From Notospermus geniculatus (taxonomy: Eukaryota; Nemertea; Pilidiophora; Heteronemertea; Lineidae): 64,000 bases of DNA. Position 1 is the first letter of the stretch, and each line of letters begins with the position of its first letter. Location of the stretch: contig NMRB01000823.1 in the NCBI GenBank assembly GCA_002633025.1, positions 35,575 to 99,574 of the forward strand, given 5' to 3'. The notes beneath the pieces are model-generated. The model was given only the letters and a program-made list of their open reading frames with translations, had not been told where the DNA came from and did not search any database. Below, in pieces: positions 36,784 through 47,811 of this stretch. Position numbers and translations under genes: made by a program.

Positions 36784-38337
36784 TATTATTCAGGGCCTTG
36801 TCGTTTGAAACTAACGTTTGCACTATTGCGGCATAAGGGGAGTTAACGGGATGGTCCAGCCAACACTAAGATTAACATTAACATTATTATTCACATTGCC
36901 AATGTACGTCAGAAATAGCATCAGCGTAAAAGTGCTATCGTTAACAGAGCGATTTCTTGAAGTCTCGGTCAATTTTATTTACTAATGTTTCCTTCATATA
37001 CCGTTAGTGAAAACAATCATTTAAGTTTATGCCAAGGTAACCCTGAAACTCTCTCAGACAAGCAAGCCCCAATGTATCGGGTCTGCGTGTCATTTCATCA
37101 AACATCATTTGATCAAGTTTCATGATTTGAATGCTGGTGACGTCTGTTATGAATCAAGTCCAACCCATGGTGAACCCATACATTCGCCGACAAGTGCCCA
37201 ACATCGTGACTTGTCAGTGCTGTACATTAAAACCAAGAAACCTCATTCATGAAACTGAAGAACAAAGCGCAGTACTGAAAAACATCAGGGGTGCAGTGAT
37301 CATGAATGGACCGACAAAGCAGGAAAACATGCAACTTCTTCATAGCAGACATATCAGGACTCGTAGAGCTTCACCTAATACTGCCATTGTATTTCTATAT
37401 TATGTCATCAGTGCAGGTGGAAAATGGCTTCCTAAAGAGTAAAAATCTGCTCGATGATGGCACAACTCCAAAGAAATGTAACAGTGAATATAGAAATACC
37501 AGGATGTAATTTAGAAGTGTTAGAATACCTCGTTTCGTGCGAGGAGTTTGTCAAACACGATATCATGTTACTGGAATGAATACGATTGTGTTTCTGATTC
37601 ACACATGTGAAGATGACACGGTAGGTATCTCGTGACAAATACGGGATATTCTAATCCCACTCAGCGAGACGATGAATAGCATACATCAACAGCAGATGTA
37701 ACATACTAATCCCGTAAGTAATCTGACTCCTATGCCGAGTGCATCACGACATTTTTAACTAAAAGTTTGTTTCGAAACATCGTTGACAAAAAGATTAATC
37801 ATTTACCAAAGGGAGGTTGTTTACAATATTTCAACATTATCAGAACTACAAAGGGTAAGCAGTTATTCAGCAACAACGCGCTTTCCAAGATTCCCGAAAA
37901 AGTTCATCAAAAATTAGCAAAAATGAACAGATTTTCTTGCATGGTACACTTTTAGAAAGGGAGGCGCTTCACTTCCATATTTTTCTTTCTACAGTTGAGA
38001 AAATGTTGTCAGGGTGTGAACGAGTCTTAAGGATGCAGATGGCAAATTGTTCTCCACCACAGGGGTTGGTACGGAGGGTTCATTCGGTCAAAAGTCCCAA
38101 ATCCCCCAAAATACGGGGTTTACTGACAATGCACTGTTACAGACAACATACTTCCGTGTCAGGTCCCTGTGTTCTGAACTAAGATCGAATCAGAAAATTA
38201 TTTTGAATGATGAGCATCGTATTTTTACGTATGGACTTGCAATGCATTCACAGTGGTGGCAGTGGAAGTAGCTGAATACTTTTTCAGCTACATTAGTTCA
38301 TTTACAACAAAAGACAAGTATTGTCCAGCAATCAACC

Positions 38338-38594
38338 TTAAAGCCACACTGTATTGAATTCAGAAAGTCTTACGTCCTCCGACGTTAGTGTAGTGTAAAG
38401 TGTACTGTGCTCTCTCTGAACGCATTAGAGCACTGCCTGCAGTTTTTTCAATGTGTGCTGAAAACAAGAGCTTTATTCTTGGAAGTACGTATCAGGCAAG
38501 CACTTTGGGGACCTTCACGAGGCTATGACACCGCTACCTGCACTCTCCTAATACTATTAAAAATACTGTAAAATTCAACATAGTGGGGGTTTAA
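38338..38594 (+). mobile_element. TTAAAGCC family, copy 2
   Basis: Homologue of 34058-34313 within the duplicated block, bounded by TTAA on both sides. Confidence 0.7.
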
Positions 38595-39029
38595 AGCCAA
38601 AACCAAACTTCACTGCCACTATGTACATGTATATGCATCATGAGGAAGAAGTGAGATCCCTTAGCTAAAAGTCAACCTGCTGAAATAGTGCGGTAGCAAC
38701 TCAGCCCCACCCAAGCCACTTCAGCTGCCTCCACTGATCCATATCGCCAAACAAACCGTCACCATGGCAACAGTAACCACAGCAACAAGACAAATGGACA
38801 CAGATAGGAATTGATGAGTTTGATTATCTATAATTATGGTTACTATATGAATACATTTCTGCGCTGAGATCAGAATTAGCCAATCTGAATATTGGAGAAA
38901 ATGCACAGATTGGGTTATCCTCAAAAAAAAAGTCTGCAGTTGATTTTTCAGTGTATTACAACTTGTGGGAATTAAGAGGGCAAACAACCAACTAGCCACC
39001 ATAATGTTAACCTGACCCACGTCCAGGTA

Positions 39030-39272
39030 CACTCATGGCCAAAAATAAATGGACAGCAGTTTTTCTTGAATATTTCCAAACCAATGGAGTAGAGAAAGTT
39101 GGTCCCAACATATATAGTAGCAAATTTTCCTGGCTATCTAATGGTATCAGCGTCGAAGAATTCCGGTAAAAGCCGCATGACAGAAGGAATTATGTAAATG
39201 CAAATTTCTCTACCCCATTGGTTTAGAGATATTCAAGAAAAACTGCTGTCCATTTATTTTTGGCCATGAGTG
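39030..39272. mobile_element. 243-bp Tc1/mariner-like MITE (copy 2)
   Basis: Homologue of 34742-34985, with TA at 39028-39029 and 39273-39274. The central part differs from copy 1 more than the ends do. Confidence 0.83.
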
Positions 39273-39417
39273 TACAGTATTGAGTACCGAAACTCACTGG
39301 CTGCACAAATTGAGCCTCACAATTCCTCCAAACAGCCAAACACGTATCTCCCAGACAGCCATAGTATCCCTGGATGACATGAAAGCAGTGGCATGCACCT
39401 TCCTTGATCCTAGTTTA

Positions 39418-39847
39418 GGCCACGGTTATTATATTCTTTGGTTTACGGGCACAAAGTTTCTGAGCCCAGGTACGGAGGACGGAATAAAAATAAAAAAAAA
39501 CTTAGGTTAAGTTCACTTTTTTCATTTTCAGCTTTAGAATGACAAGTTGGACAAATCGGAGGAAATAAAAAACCAAATAAATTCTTTATAAATGCCTCTT
39601 TTCTGCCTCTTTCCGTCCTTGTTGCTGGGAAATAGTGTTGGTTTTATTTATTTTTAGCTGTCCTGACTGCTAATCCAAGGTCGGCGAGAATAAAAATGAC
39701 TCCATTTATTCGTTTTTTTCTTAGAAGACTTCATTTGAACTTCGGAGGCAATAAAAGAAACTGATTTTCCCAATTTTATTTTTTTTTCGGAATGGCATTT
39801 TGCCACGTCGGCGGGCCCGTAAACCAAAGAATAAAAAAAGTGTGGCC
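39418..39847. mobile_element. 430-bp PIF/Harbinger-like MITE, present only in copy 2
   Basis: The outer bases are GGCCAC and GTGGCC. A few bases further in both ends share ATTCTTTGGTTTACGGGC (right end read in reverse complement), giving a terminal inverted repeat of about 33 bp with a variable stretch. TTA lies at 39415-39417 and 39848-39850. Copy 1 has the empty site TAGTTTAAACATAAC at about 35129-35143, with TTA only once. A three-base TTA duplication fits the PIF/Harbinger superfamily. There is no transposase. Confidence 0.88.
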
Positions 39848-40456
39848 TTAAACATAACAAAAACACCCAGACTGCCCTCACCCCACCCTTCCCTGGATAC
39901 AGTGCATCACCAAGAGACAGGGATTTGTTACAGGATACCTGGCTCGCATACAGCATCAAATAAAAGGCAAAACAGAATATGCTGGCGAACGTGGCAAGGG
40001 ACCTAGCGTCTTTCACTCGTTTGATGCTTTTTTAGTGTTCGTTAAAGTCCCTAAAACATTTTCATCTCAGAAGGGTTGTAACCCAAAACTTCTTTCATGT
40101 TTGATTTTAGCAACCCAAGAAGTTTTACTGAGGAAAAATTTGAGTAGTTTGTTGAATACTATAAATAGCATATTTGAATTCAATACTTGATCCAAGCGCC
40201 ATTTGCGAGGTTCCACTGAGGAAGCCGAGGGAAGGAAAATGAAACGTAGCTGTGACAAGTCACATAGGTCTCAAACTAGAAACGCTTCTGAACTCCAGTA
40301 GATTCTAAATGCCACAGACACCGCCGACATTTTGTGTTGCTATTTAATGCCTCGAAGCAAATCATTAAAAAGCTGACAGTTCCCTATGCGATCCACTACA
40401 AAGACAGAACTTCAAAGGTCTTTAGTTTAGGATCAGTTCATCAGAATTTTTTTTCA

Positions 40457-41502
40457 TAAAAGTTTGACGTAACTTCTGCCTTTGCTTGGGTCATGTTTGT
40501 ACAGTTTGTGTTCTATTCCCCTTTGTAGGTTTATCTTCATACGTTTTCAAAGGTTTTTTCATTGTCTTCTAAATTTTCAAAGACTTCTCCACTTCTGGAC
40601 AATCGTACAAAGTAAATACACCATTTTGAGATGATATCTTCATTCTAAGTTGAGAAAATACCAAAGAGAGCAATTTTCATATTTGTGAGATTCTAAAACT
40701 GGCATGACGAAGACCATAGACGAAAGAATTCAGGAATTATCTTGTAAAAAACTGTGAATGACAAAGGAATCAAACATAAAGGTTCAACAGCCTGCTGTGT
40801 GGTCAGCAATGTCGACCATCACCAACAGAAGAAGCTGAACCCCGGCCATGCCAGATCTCTGTAACTGGAAAAGTTTCCAATGCTAATCCATAAACTGGTA
40901 TATAGCATGTTCAAGATGAAGAATCTATGGAAATTAGCTACAATGACACAGTTAGATTTCTCAGTGTATTGTTTTACCATTCAGAACCCGACTTGGTTCA
41001 ATTGGTTCAGAAGGAATAGATATCCAACAATCACTGCACCATGAATCATCAATGAATTCAACCAACTGGTTATAGATTTTCTTATCCAATCAAAAAGGGC
41101 TGGAAGGCAGTCATTGTTCACGTATCGAAGTTGGATACACCGAGTAGCTGAGATTCACTCACGTGTGTATTCAAAAGACTGCTCAAGATGGAAGCCATTG
41201 TTGCGATATTGTTGCCAGATGTGAACACATCTTCAGAGCGACTCTAGTCTTAATCGATAGGAAGGTGTGTTATCGAATGTTCTTGTCATGATGGGTCAAA
41301 AAACGTGTAAAAGAACGGCAGCCTTGGAAACTGGGCTGTCAATCAAACTCGGGGTGAAATGGACGCCTTAAACATGACATCTTACACGTTGCTACGTTTT
41401 GAAACAGGACATTTCACTGATCTATCACTCAGAAACTAAACCACGCAGCAACTTAATACATGTACATCATTTTCTAGCAGCAACAAAATCATGAGTTAAG
41501 CC
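40457..41502. other. Non-coding, nothing recognised
   Basis: No repeat boundary, RNA gene or credible exon seen. Confidence 0.5.
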
Positions 41503-41753
41503 TTAAATCCCGTCTGTATTTAATTTTACAGTATTTTCAAAGTGTTAGGAGAGTGCAGGTAGAGGTCTCACGTGTGAAGTTCCCCCAAATCCTTGCCTGA
41601 TAGTACTTAAAAGAATCAAGCCCCCATTTTCAGCACATTGAAAAGTCCACAGGCAGCGCTCGAATGTATTCAGATAGAGCACATGCATTTTACACTACAC
41701 TAACGTTGGAGGACGTAAGAACTCTCTGAATTCAAAATACAATGTGGCTTTAA
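41503..41753 (-). mobile_element. TTAAAGCC family, copy 3 (reverse)
   Basis: In reverse complement this reads TTAAAGCCACATTGTATTTT at its left end and closes with GTATTTAATT-type sequence reversed. The inner landmarks GGACGTAAGA, CACTCTCC-type and TACTTAAAAGAATC match the other copies in reverse. It is bounded by TTAA at 41503-41506 and 41750-41753. Confidence 0.68.
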
Positions 41754-42286
41754 AATACTATAAAATAATGTGATATTTGCCTTAAGAACATGATTGTGAG
41801 CAATGTCCACCAACACCAAAAATACATGTAGATAAGCGAGCTTATTTATTTTTGCCAACACCCACTAGACTTTTTATGGTCTTTCTTAACAGCATTTATT
41901 TACTTAAGACTTTTTCCGCGATTTTTCGTGCAAGGACTGACATGGCCTCAAAAATGCCCAGGTTGGTATCCAGCATTGTACAGACAAGATAAGATTCTTT
42001 TCACCTCTAGAAAACAATTACTAGCAAAAATTTCCGAGAATAATGTCACATTGTCATTTCTGAATGAGGTGTTCAGTCCACCCTGTCCATGTCATTAATA
42101 ACCGTGCGGCGTCATCGACCAGCATCCCTAATCCATCTCTCTATCCACCATTCAGCAGGGCAGCGTATTTGTCGAACAAATCACTAAATGGGATGTTTAA
42201 TTAATGAGTGGGTCCCTTGGCTAAGCCTGATCAATTCTCAGGGATGGAATTAACCCCTTATGACAGAAGGCGGAACCACACAAATG

Positions 42287-42353
42287 TCCTTCAAGGTGGC
42301 GTAGTGGAAACATCCGCGTCTGCCACCAATGAGGTCACGGGTTCGATTCGAAC
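42287..42353 (+). mobile_element. tRNA-derived SINE head
   Basis: TGGCGTAGTGG (42297-42307) fits a tRNA A box, and GGGTTCGATTCG (42339-42350) is one base from the B-box consensus GGTTCGANTCC. The spacing is normal for a tRNA. The acceptor stem does not close, so it is a SINE 5' region rather than a functional tRNA. Immediately downstream is a fragment of the TTAAAGCC family (42479-42506). Confidence 0.55.
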
Positions 42354-43181
42354 ACATTGAAAATATCGAAAATTCGCAAGATTCTGGAAGTTGACTTCTT
42401 GATATTTATCATTTTGTGTGTCAATTTTTGTGCTTTATCGTTCTTTGGATATTGAAAATATCGACATAGAAAATATCGTAAAATTCAATACGGAGGGGCT
42501 TTAAAATGCACTTTAATTTTAAACTACTCGTTTGTGGCCTGATTGAAGGAATTTTTCTTCCTTCATTGACAATGAATATTGGTAAATAGCTAACTATTCC
42601 CATAAAACAATTACCTTGTTTCCCTCATCTCTCGAGTCAAAATTTCAATCCCCCACCACAAAAGTCTACTAAGCCATGATAAGGAATGCCCACATCATAA
42701 AAAGAGATTGATAAGCCAAAAGAATTCAACTAAAACCTCATTAACTAAAACAGACAATGCATAATAACTCTGAATGTGAACAAAATGATTTGCCAAGGAA
42801 TTCTCGTATGATTAGTTTCATGAAAAGATATCGGCAATCGGAGACGTTAACAAAACGAACCAGCCCGAGGCTACTGGAGAATAACTGTTCATTGGCAACA
42901 ACTCCACGTCAGGAAGAAATGTTTCTTCCTTTACAAGAGTTGAGGATTGTCTTCATTGTTTTTATTCTTAAAAAGGCTGCCATCATTCTTAGTACCGATG
43001 GAGCCCTGGTTTATCGAAAAAGTCTGTGTTGCCATAGGAAATCACGTCATCATACTCGTCTTTCAAAGTTGAGGCCAAAATACTTTTTATCACTCAAACA
43101 TTCAGTTTTCACCTTTCATCATCCACAACCACAATATACTCTCCCGTTATTCTCAGGAACAGATGTACATTCCTGCATTAT

Positions 43182-43460
43182 TGTATTTGATTTTTCCTTC
43201 AGGGCCGAAGCCATAGCATCATTAGGCCTGGTAAGCACGGAAGAAGCCATCTCAAGCTACCCATGTTCCTCACTTGGATGGGGTCTTTTACTTGCCCTTG
43301 CGGGCAAAGGCACAAGGAACAAGACACCAAGGTCCACTGTCCCATGCGACGGAGGGAAGAGCCAGGGATGATTATACATGTAGTCCCATGTAGAAGGGAT
43401 TCGAACCCAGGACCTGCCGCTTGCTAAGCGGACGTGATAATCGCTAGACTATCAAGCTCC
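43182..43460 (-). mobile_element. tRNA-derived SINE, copy A
   Basis: Read on the minus strand it starts GGAGCTTGATAGTCTAGCG (A box) and continues with an anticodon-like loop TTAGCAA between CCGC and GCGG. It then has a perfect B box, GGTTCGAATCC. About 190 bases of tRNA-unrelated body follow, ending in AAAATCAAATACAA. The body from GGCTTCGGCCCTGAAG to the tail is shared with 45375-45612. The acceptor stem is not paired, so this is a SINE, not a tRNA gene. Confidence 0.8.
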
Positions 43461-43635
43461 TAGTATTTCTTTGTATATGTGTACATTGTATTTCAAATGG
43501 TCTTCAATCAATGAAATTTCTATTCAATCGAAGAGGCCAATTGGTAAAAAAATAATATGGGGTGGGGGGGGGGTCACGTTGCCAGGTCACCAGCGTCCCT
43601 CATGGTTTCAAGAAATAATAAATCAATAGTGGATA

Positions 43636-43853
43636 AGGGAGTAAGAAATGAAAGTGGGAAATTTTGCACTTTTGTGCGAAATTTTTTCCAATTTTGAGAA
43701 ATATCGCCCGAAAATCAGACAGAATCGAATGTCATTTTAAGAAAATTTCTCAAAATTGGAAAAAATTATATCCAAATTTGAGAAATTGAAAAATTCGTGC
43801 AAAAGTGCCAAAAATTTCCACTTCTTATTTTCCACTTTTATTTCTTACTCCCT
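43636..43853. mobile_element. 218-bp MITE with six-base target duplication TGGATA
   Basis: The ends AGGGAGTAAGAAAT and ATTTCTTACTCCCT are perfect reverse complements. The pairing continues imperfectly inward (TTTTGCACTTTTG against CAAAAGTGCC). TGGATA is at 43630-43635 and 43854-43859. The right half is duplicated at 44439-44535. A six-base target duplication with AG at the tip is unusual for a MITE. Confidence 0.78.
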
Positions 43854-44432
43854 TGGATATACTACTAGTACAGCCAATGAATTTCGGCCCATTTCAAATA
43901 ATTGGGTGGTTTGAATAAAAACAGGTATAAATCATGTACATTCACTCCTTTTCTGCTGTACATTGCATTGGAGAGCACTGTACAAACTAGAATAAAAGCA
44001 TTTACTCAACTTTATTATTTACCACAAGGATGGGTTTGAGGCCACAAGGAGTGTTTACGTAACTTTGAGGATTATCACACACACTTGATATTCTTTGACA
44101 CTGACTTTGTATTGTGCAACAGAAATAGAGATTCGTCAATAGTTTCGAGAAAGAATTTTGTTTTCACTGGATTTTCCCAGGCAACTACACTCTCCTCAAA
44201 ATATTACCAAAGATGAAATGACTCCCAAACAAAGCTCAGTCAGATAATAATATATTAAGAAAATATTAACTTTCAATCTGGAAAATGGGAAATTCAATAT
44301 TGAAACATGAGTTAGTGGAACGTTAATGGGTCTTGAGCAAAAAAGAAATCACTCGGACCTTTTTGATGATATCAACGCTAAATGCTGGGGAAGATTTTTC
44401 CGATGAGCCATTACCCAGAATGCTTTTAGAAA
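43760..44432. repeat. 0.67-kb direct duplication, copy 1
   Basis: Repeated at 44439-45115. It starts at the A-rich middle of the 43636-43853 MITE and ends at CAGAATGCTTTTAGAAA. Confidence 0.9.
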
Positions 44433-44438
44433 AAATGC

Positions 44439-45115
44439 GAAAAAAATTATATCCCAATTTGAGAAATTGAAAAATTCGCGCAAAAGTGCCAAAATTCCCA
44501 CTTCTTATTTTCCCCTTGTATTTTTTACTCCCTTGGATATACTACTACTAGTACAGTGAATTTCGGCACATTTCAAATAATTGGGTGGTTGGTTTGAATA
44601 AAAACAGGTATAAATACATGTACATTCACTCCTTTTCTGTTGTACATTGCATTGGAGAGCACTGTACAAACTACAGTAAAAGCATTTACTCAACATTATT
44701 CTTTACCACAAGGATGGTTTTGAGGCCACAAGGAGTGTTTACGTAACTTTGAGGATTATCACACACACTTGATATTCTTTGACACTGACTTTGTATTGTG
44801 CAACAGAAATAGAGATTCGTCAATAGATTCGAGAAAGAATTGTGTTTTCACTGGATTTTCCCAGGCAACTACACTCTCCTCAAAATATTACCAAAGATGA
44901 AATGATTCCCAAACAAAGCTCAGTCAGATAATAATATATTAAGAAAATATTAACTTTCAATCTGGAAAATGAGAAATTCGATATTGAAACATGAGTTAGT
45001 GGAACGTTAATGGGTCTTGAGCAAAAAGAAATCACTCGGACCTTTTTGATGATATCAACGCTAAATGCTGGGGAAGATTTTTCCGATGAGCCATTACCCA
45101 GAATGCTTTTAGAAA
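44439..45115. repeat. 0.67-kb direct duplication, copy 2
   Basis: Begins with half of the MITE (right arm only), then follows copy 1 with a few substitutions. There is no N at the join, only an A-rich stretch (44431-44446). Confidence 0.9.
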
Positions 45116-45374
45116 GGCCAGGGGCAGGATGGATTTCAATCTTTCTTTCTTAGAAAGAGTACACTTACAATATGTGATTTCAAAGCCGAAGTTGTGGGGT
45201 CAAATACCCAGTATTATTTACCTCGAGGAAGACGAAGGTGTGATAGTGATAAGGTTAATTTAGGTCAAAGGTCTTAATTCATGGCGAGGTAAATTTTTTC
45301 ACAATAATTCTTCAAAAGGTTTAGAACTTTAGTAAATAGTAGATCTTCATTGGCTTCCAGCAAGTTGCAGATTT

Positions 45375-45612
45375 TGTATTTGTATTTGATTTTTCGTCAG
45401 GGCTGAAGCCATAGCATCATTGACCCTGGTAAGTACGGAAGAGGCCATCTCAAGCTACAATGTTGCTCACTTGGATGGGGTCTTTTACTTGCCCTTACAA
45501 AGGCACAAGTAGAAGGCACCACGGCTTACTCTCCCGTCAGACGGACATGAAGAGGCAGGGTTGATAAATCCCACGTGGCCTGGCTGGATTCGAACCCGAA
45601 CCCGAAGTTATA
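45375..45612 (-). mobile_element. tRNA-derived SINE, copy B
   Basis: The minus-strand body and tail are shared with copy A. The tail reads AAAATCAAATACAAATACAA, showing a TACAAA-type 3' repeat. The B box (GGGTTCGAATCC) is at about 45587-45600. The A-box half of the head is lost or heavily diverged. Confidence 0.75.
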
Positions 45613-45890
45613 GATCGAGTGTGGAAGTTGTCTTAGGTCAGGCCAAAATTCAGGTTACAAGTCTTAATTTATGGTTATTTACTCATATTTTTTTCAAAGG
45701 AGGCCTACCTACTCAGAATTCAGAGGAAATTAAGAATACCTCAAAATATGGTAAGTCATTCTAATTTAAGAGATTAGAGGTCATTTAGTCAAGGTAAGCA
45801 TTTGACTAGCCAATAGAACTGTCAATTACAACGACTTGACTTCCTGCACTGCTCTCAGAATGGTGTGGTTCAAGAGCTAGTTGTTGTGTC

Positions 45891-45916
45891 CTTGGAGGAA
45901 TTATAATTCCTCCAAG
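45891..45916. repeat. Perfect 26-bp palindrome
   Basis: CTTGGAGGAATTA is followed directly by its own reverse complement. The arm CTTGGAGGAA is the same as in the hairpins at 7271 and 19613. Confidence 0.9.
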
Positions 45917-46311
45917 TTGTGTCTAAGGTTGGTATACCCAGTACTAGTAGAAGTGTAGATGATGAAGTCCTTCCATTTCAGCCACAACACTAATTTGTAC
46001 CCATTGAGATTCCAGTTAGCAGCCAGTGCAAGACAATTTGATCACATGACCTTGCTGGCGGCATCTGGAGCACTTACGCTAATTACTGATCATTTGGTGT
46101 GTTAGGCACAGGTGGAAGTGACATGAAAGGGCTAGAGGATTTAACATTTCACTCCCTGGATGGCACATTAACCCCCTGTGAATCCGTACACGTCTGCATG
46201 ATGCACATCCTCGCAGTCTTTTCCAATTTTTTCATCTTTGTCCAAAGGGGGATATGGTGTACTGTACCCCCAGTACTTGGCTAGCTTAACCCACCGGCCA
46301 TGGAGGATTTC

Positions 46312-46360
46312 CTTTACGGCCTAGTGGTTGGCACGTTGGCCTCCGAGCTTGAAGAGAGCA
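46312..46360 (+). mobile_element. tRNA-like SINE head fragment
   Basis: GGCCTAGTGGTTGGCACG followed by TTGGCCTCCGAGCTTGA resembles the D arm and anticodon arm of a tRNA-derived SINE. No B box follows, so only a 5' fragment is present. Confidence 0.35.
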
Positions 46361-46916
46361 ACGTAGAGCGCAGGTACTACTTGGGTGGATGACCGGCGCA
46401 AAAAATACAATGTGAATTTATAAACACTACATCACCTGTCCCATTACCCTCAGATGTAACACGGGTGAAAACTAGATTTGCTTGCGTTTTTCCTGGTTTT
46501 CGGTCACCTATGTAACTTTGAATAAAACCTGCTTTATTTGCCCCTCCCCTCTCCCAAAAGTCACAAGACGTGACAGTGCATTCCACAAATCTGATGAAAA
46601 ATCATGAATGTTGATTCATCTTTCTAACCTCACCTTGGTTATTAATATCAAATTTTCCTGAGGGGGTTAAGTTTCTCCTGCAGAGACTTGCTAATGATCT
46701 ACAAGAGAATCTTGATATCGATTTAGCGTCTTCGCACGTCATTAGATCAATAATTCTACACTATAGCTAAATGTTGAAATGAAAGGCGTCAGCATGTCAA
46801 TAGTATTTAATTAGGCAGCTTTGCTCATCAGATCCCTGTACATATGCCAATGTCATTAATCTGGTAGTTCTTGAGGGCACAAGATGGTGTTTGTGACTTA
46901 AACTCTAGTCAGGATT

Positions 46917-47135
46917 GCATAAAGGAGGCGTAAGATCTCCTGGGGCCTGCAGTAGTCCAAACAACATGAGTTTCCCACACTCGAAAAATACAAGTTTGGT
47001 TAAAAGGAATTTGAGCTAAGGTGTTCAAAGGACGGTCATACTTTGTCAATCTTCATGTCTGACCTGATGGTGATGGTGACTTTGACCCCTTCCAGTAGTT
47101 AAGCTTGTAAAGGAATCAGAGGTGGAGAGCTCAGT
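46917..47135. repeat. 0.22-kb duplication, copy 1
   Basis: AGTCAGGATTGCATAAAGG through GGAGAGCTCAGT is repeated at 47586-47811 immediately after a lone N. In copy 1 it runs straight into the TIR element at 47136. Confidence 0.9.
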
Positions 47136-47583
47136 AGTCTCGCTCAGCCAGACCCTCGGTTAGTCTCGCGCAGCAGACAACCGGAGGGTCTGGCCCCAAA
47201 CGCAAGTATTTTTGTAATCACATCCGGGTACCCGCGACCTGATCCTGGACATGCATACCCGGATGTAAATTCACACAGAGCTATGCGTTAAGTCAGAGCG
47301 TCGATTCAGCTCCTATATTATGTCGCAGAAACGGTGATAAAAATACAGAAAATTATTGAAATCTAAATAATATGTGTCATAAAGCTCGATAAGACTAATT
47401 TGAAGGATTGTTAATGCGGTACGCTAAGAAATCTTATGGCGCGTTTAATCGACGTCTGTGCGTGAGCGCCACCTGTGGTGAGATGTTGGAACCCTTAGCA
47501 TAACCAAAATGGATGCGTCTGGGGCCAGACTCTGATCCAAGCGTAGGAAGCGGAGCGAGATCAGAGGCTGGCGGTGCGAGACT
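47136..47583. mobile_element. 448-bp TIR element, absent from the other copy
   Basis: The ends AGTCTCGCTCAGCCAGAC and GGCTGGCGGTGCGAGACT are imperfect reverse complements. Near the left end an inner stem pairs GCCAGACCCTC with GAGGGTCTGGC. In copy 2 (47811) the sequence continues past CTCAGT without it, so it is an insertion polymorphism. No transposase is visible. Confidence 0.72.
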
Positions 47584-47585
47584 AN

Positions 47586-47811
47586 AGTCAGGATTGCATA
47601 AAGGAGGCGTAAGATCTCCTGGGGCCTGCAGTAGTCCAAACAACATGAGTTTCCCACACTCGAAAATACAAGCTTGGTTAAAAGGAATTTGAGCTAAGGT
47701 GTTCAAAGGACGGTCATACTTTGTCAGTCTTCATGTCTGACCTGATGGTGATGGTGACATTGACCCCTAGTTAAGCTTGTAAAGGAATCAGTCAGAGGTG
47801 GAGAGCTCAGT
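47586..47811. repeat. 0.22-kb duplication, copy 2
   Basis: Follows the lone N at 47585. It differs from copy 1 by a few substitutions and small indels (for example GTCAGTCAGAGG for ATCAGAGG). Confidence 0.9.

Larger units (their letters stand above)
35826..40456. repeat. 4.6-kb direct duplication, copy 2
   Basis: Same order as 31546-35738. It is longer because of the 430-bp insertion at 39418-39847. Its left edge falls inside the GGGTGTGTTTCAAAA element, of which only 35826-36122 is present. Confidence 0.95.
45116..46311. other. Non-coding around SINE copy B
   Basis: Apart from SINE copy B and the palindrome at 45891, nothing clear. A 51-base segment at 45700-45750 is bounded by good splice consensus (see findings). 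Confidence 0.45.

Noticed and set aside
39654-40016. 120-codon minus-strand ORF
   Set aside because: It spans the edge of the Harbinger-like MITE; the other copy lacks the insertion and the frame.
42757-43371. 204-codon plus-strand ORF
   Set aside because: Its last third is the antisense of SINE copy A, and the first part shows no family resemblance or splice context.
43388-43460. tRNA gene (Ala-like anticodon AGC) on the minus strand
   Set aside because: A and B boxes are present but acceptor and T stems do not pair, and a SINE body follows directly.
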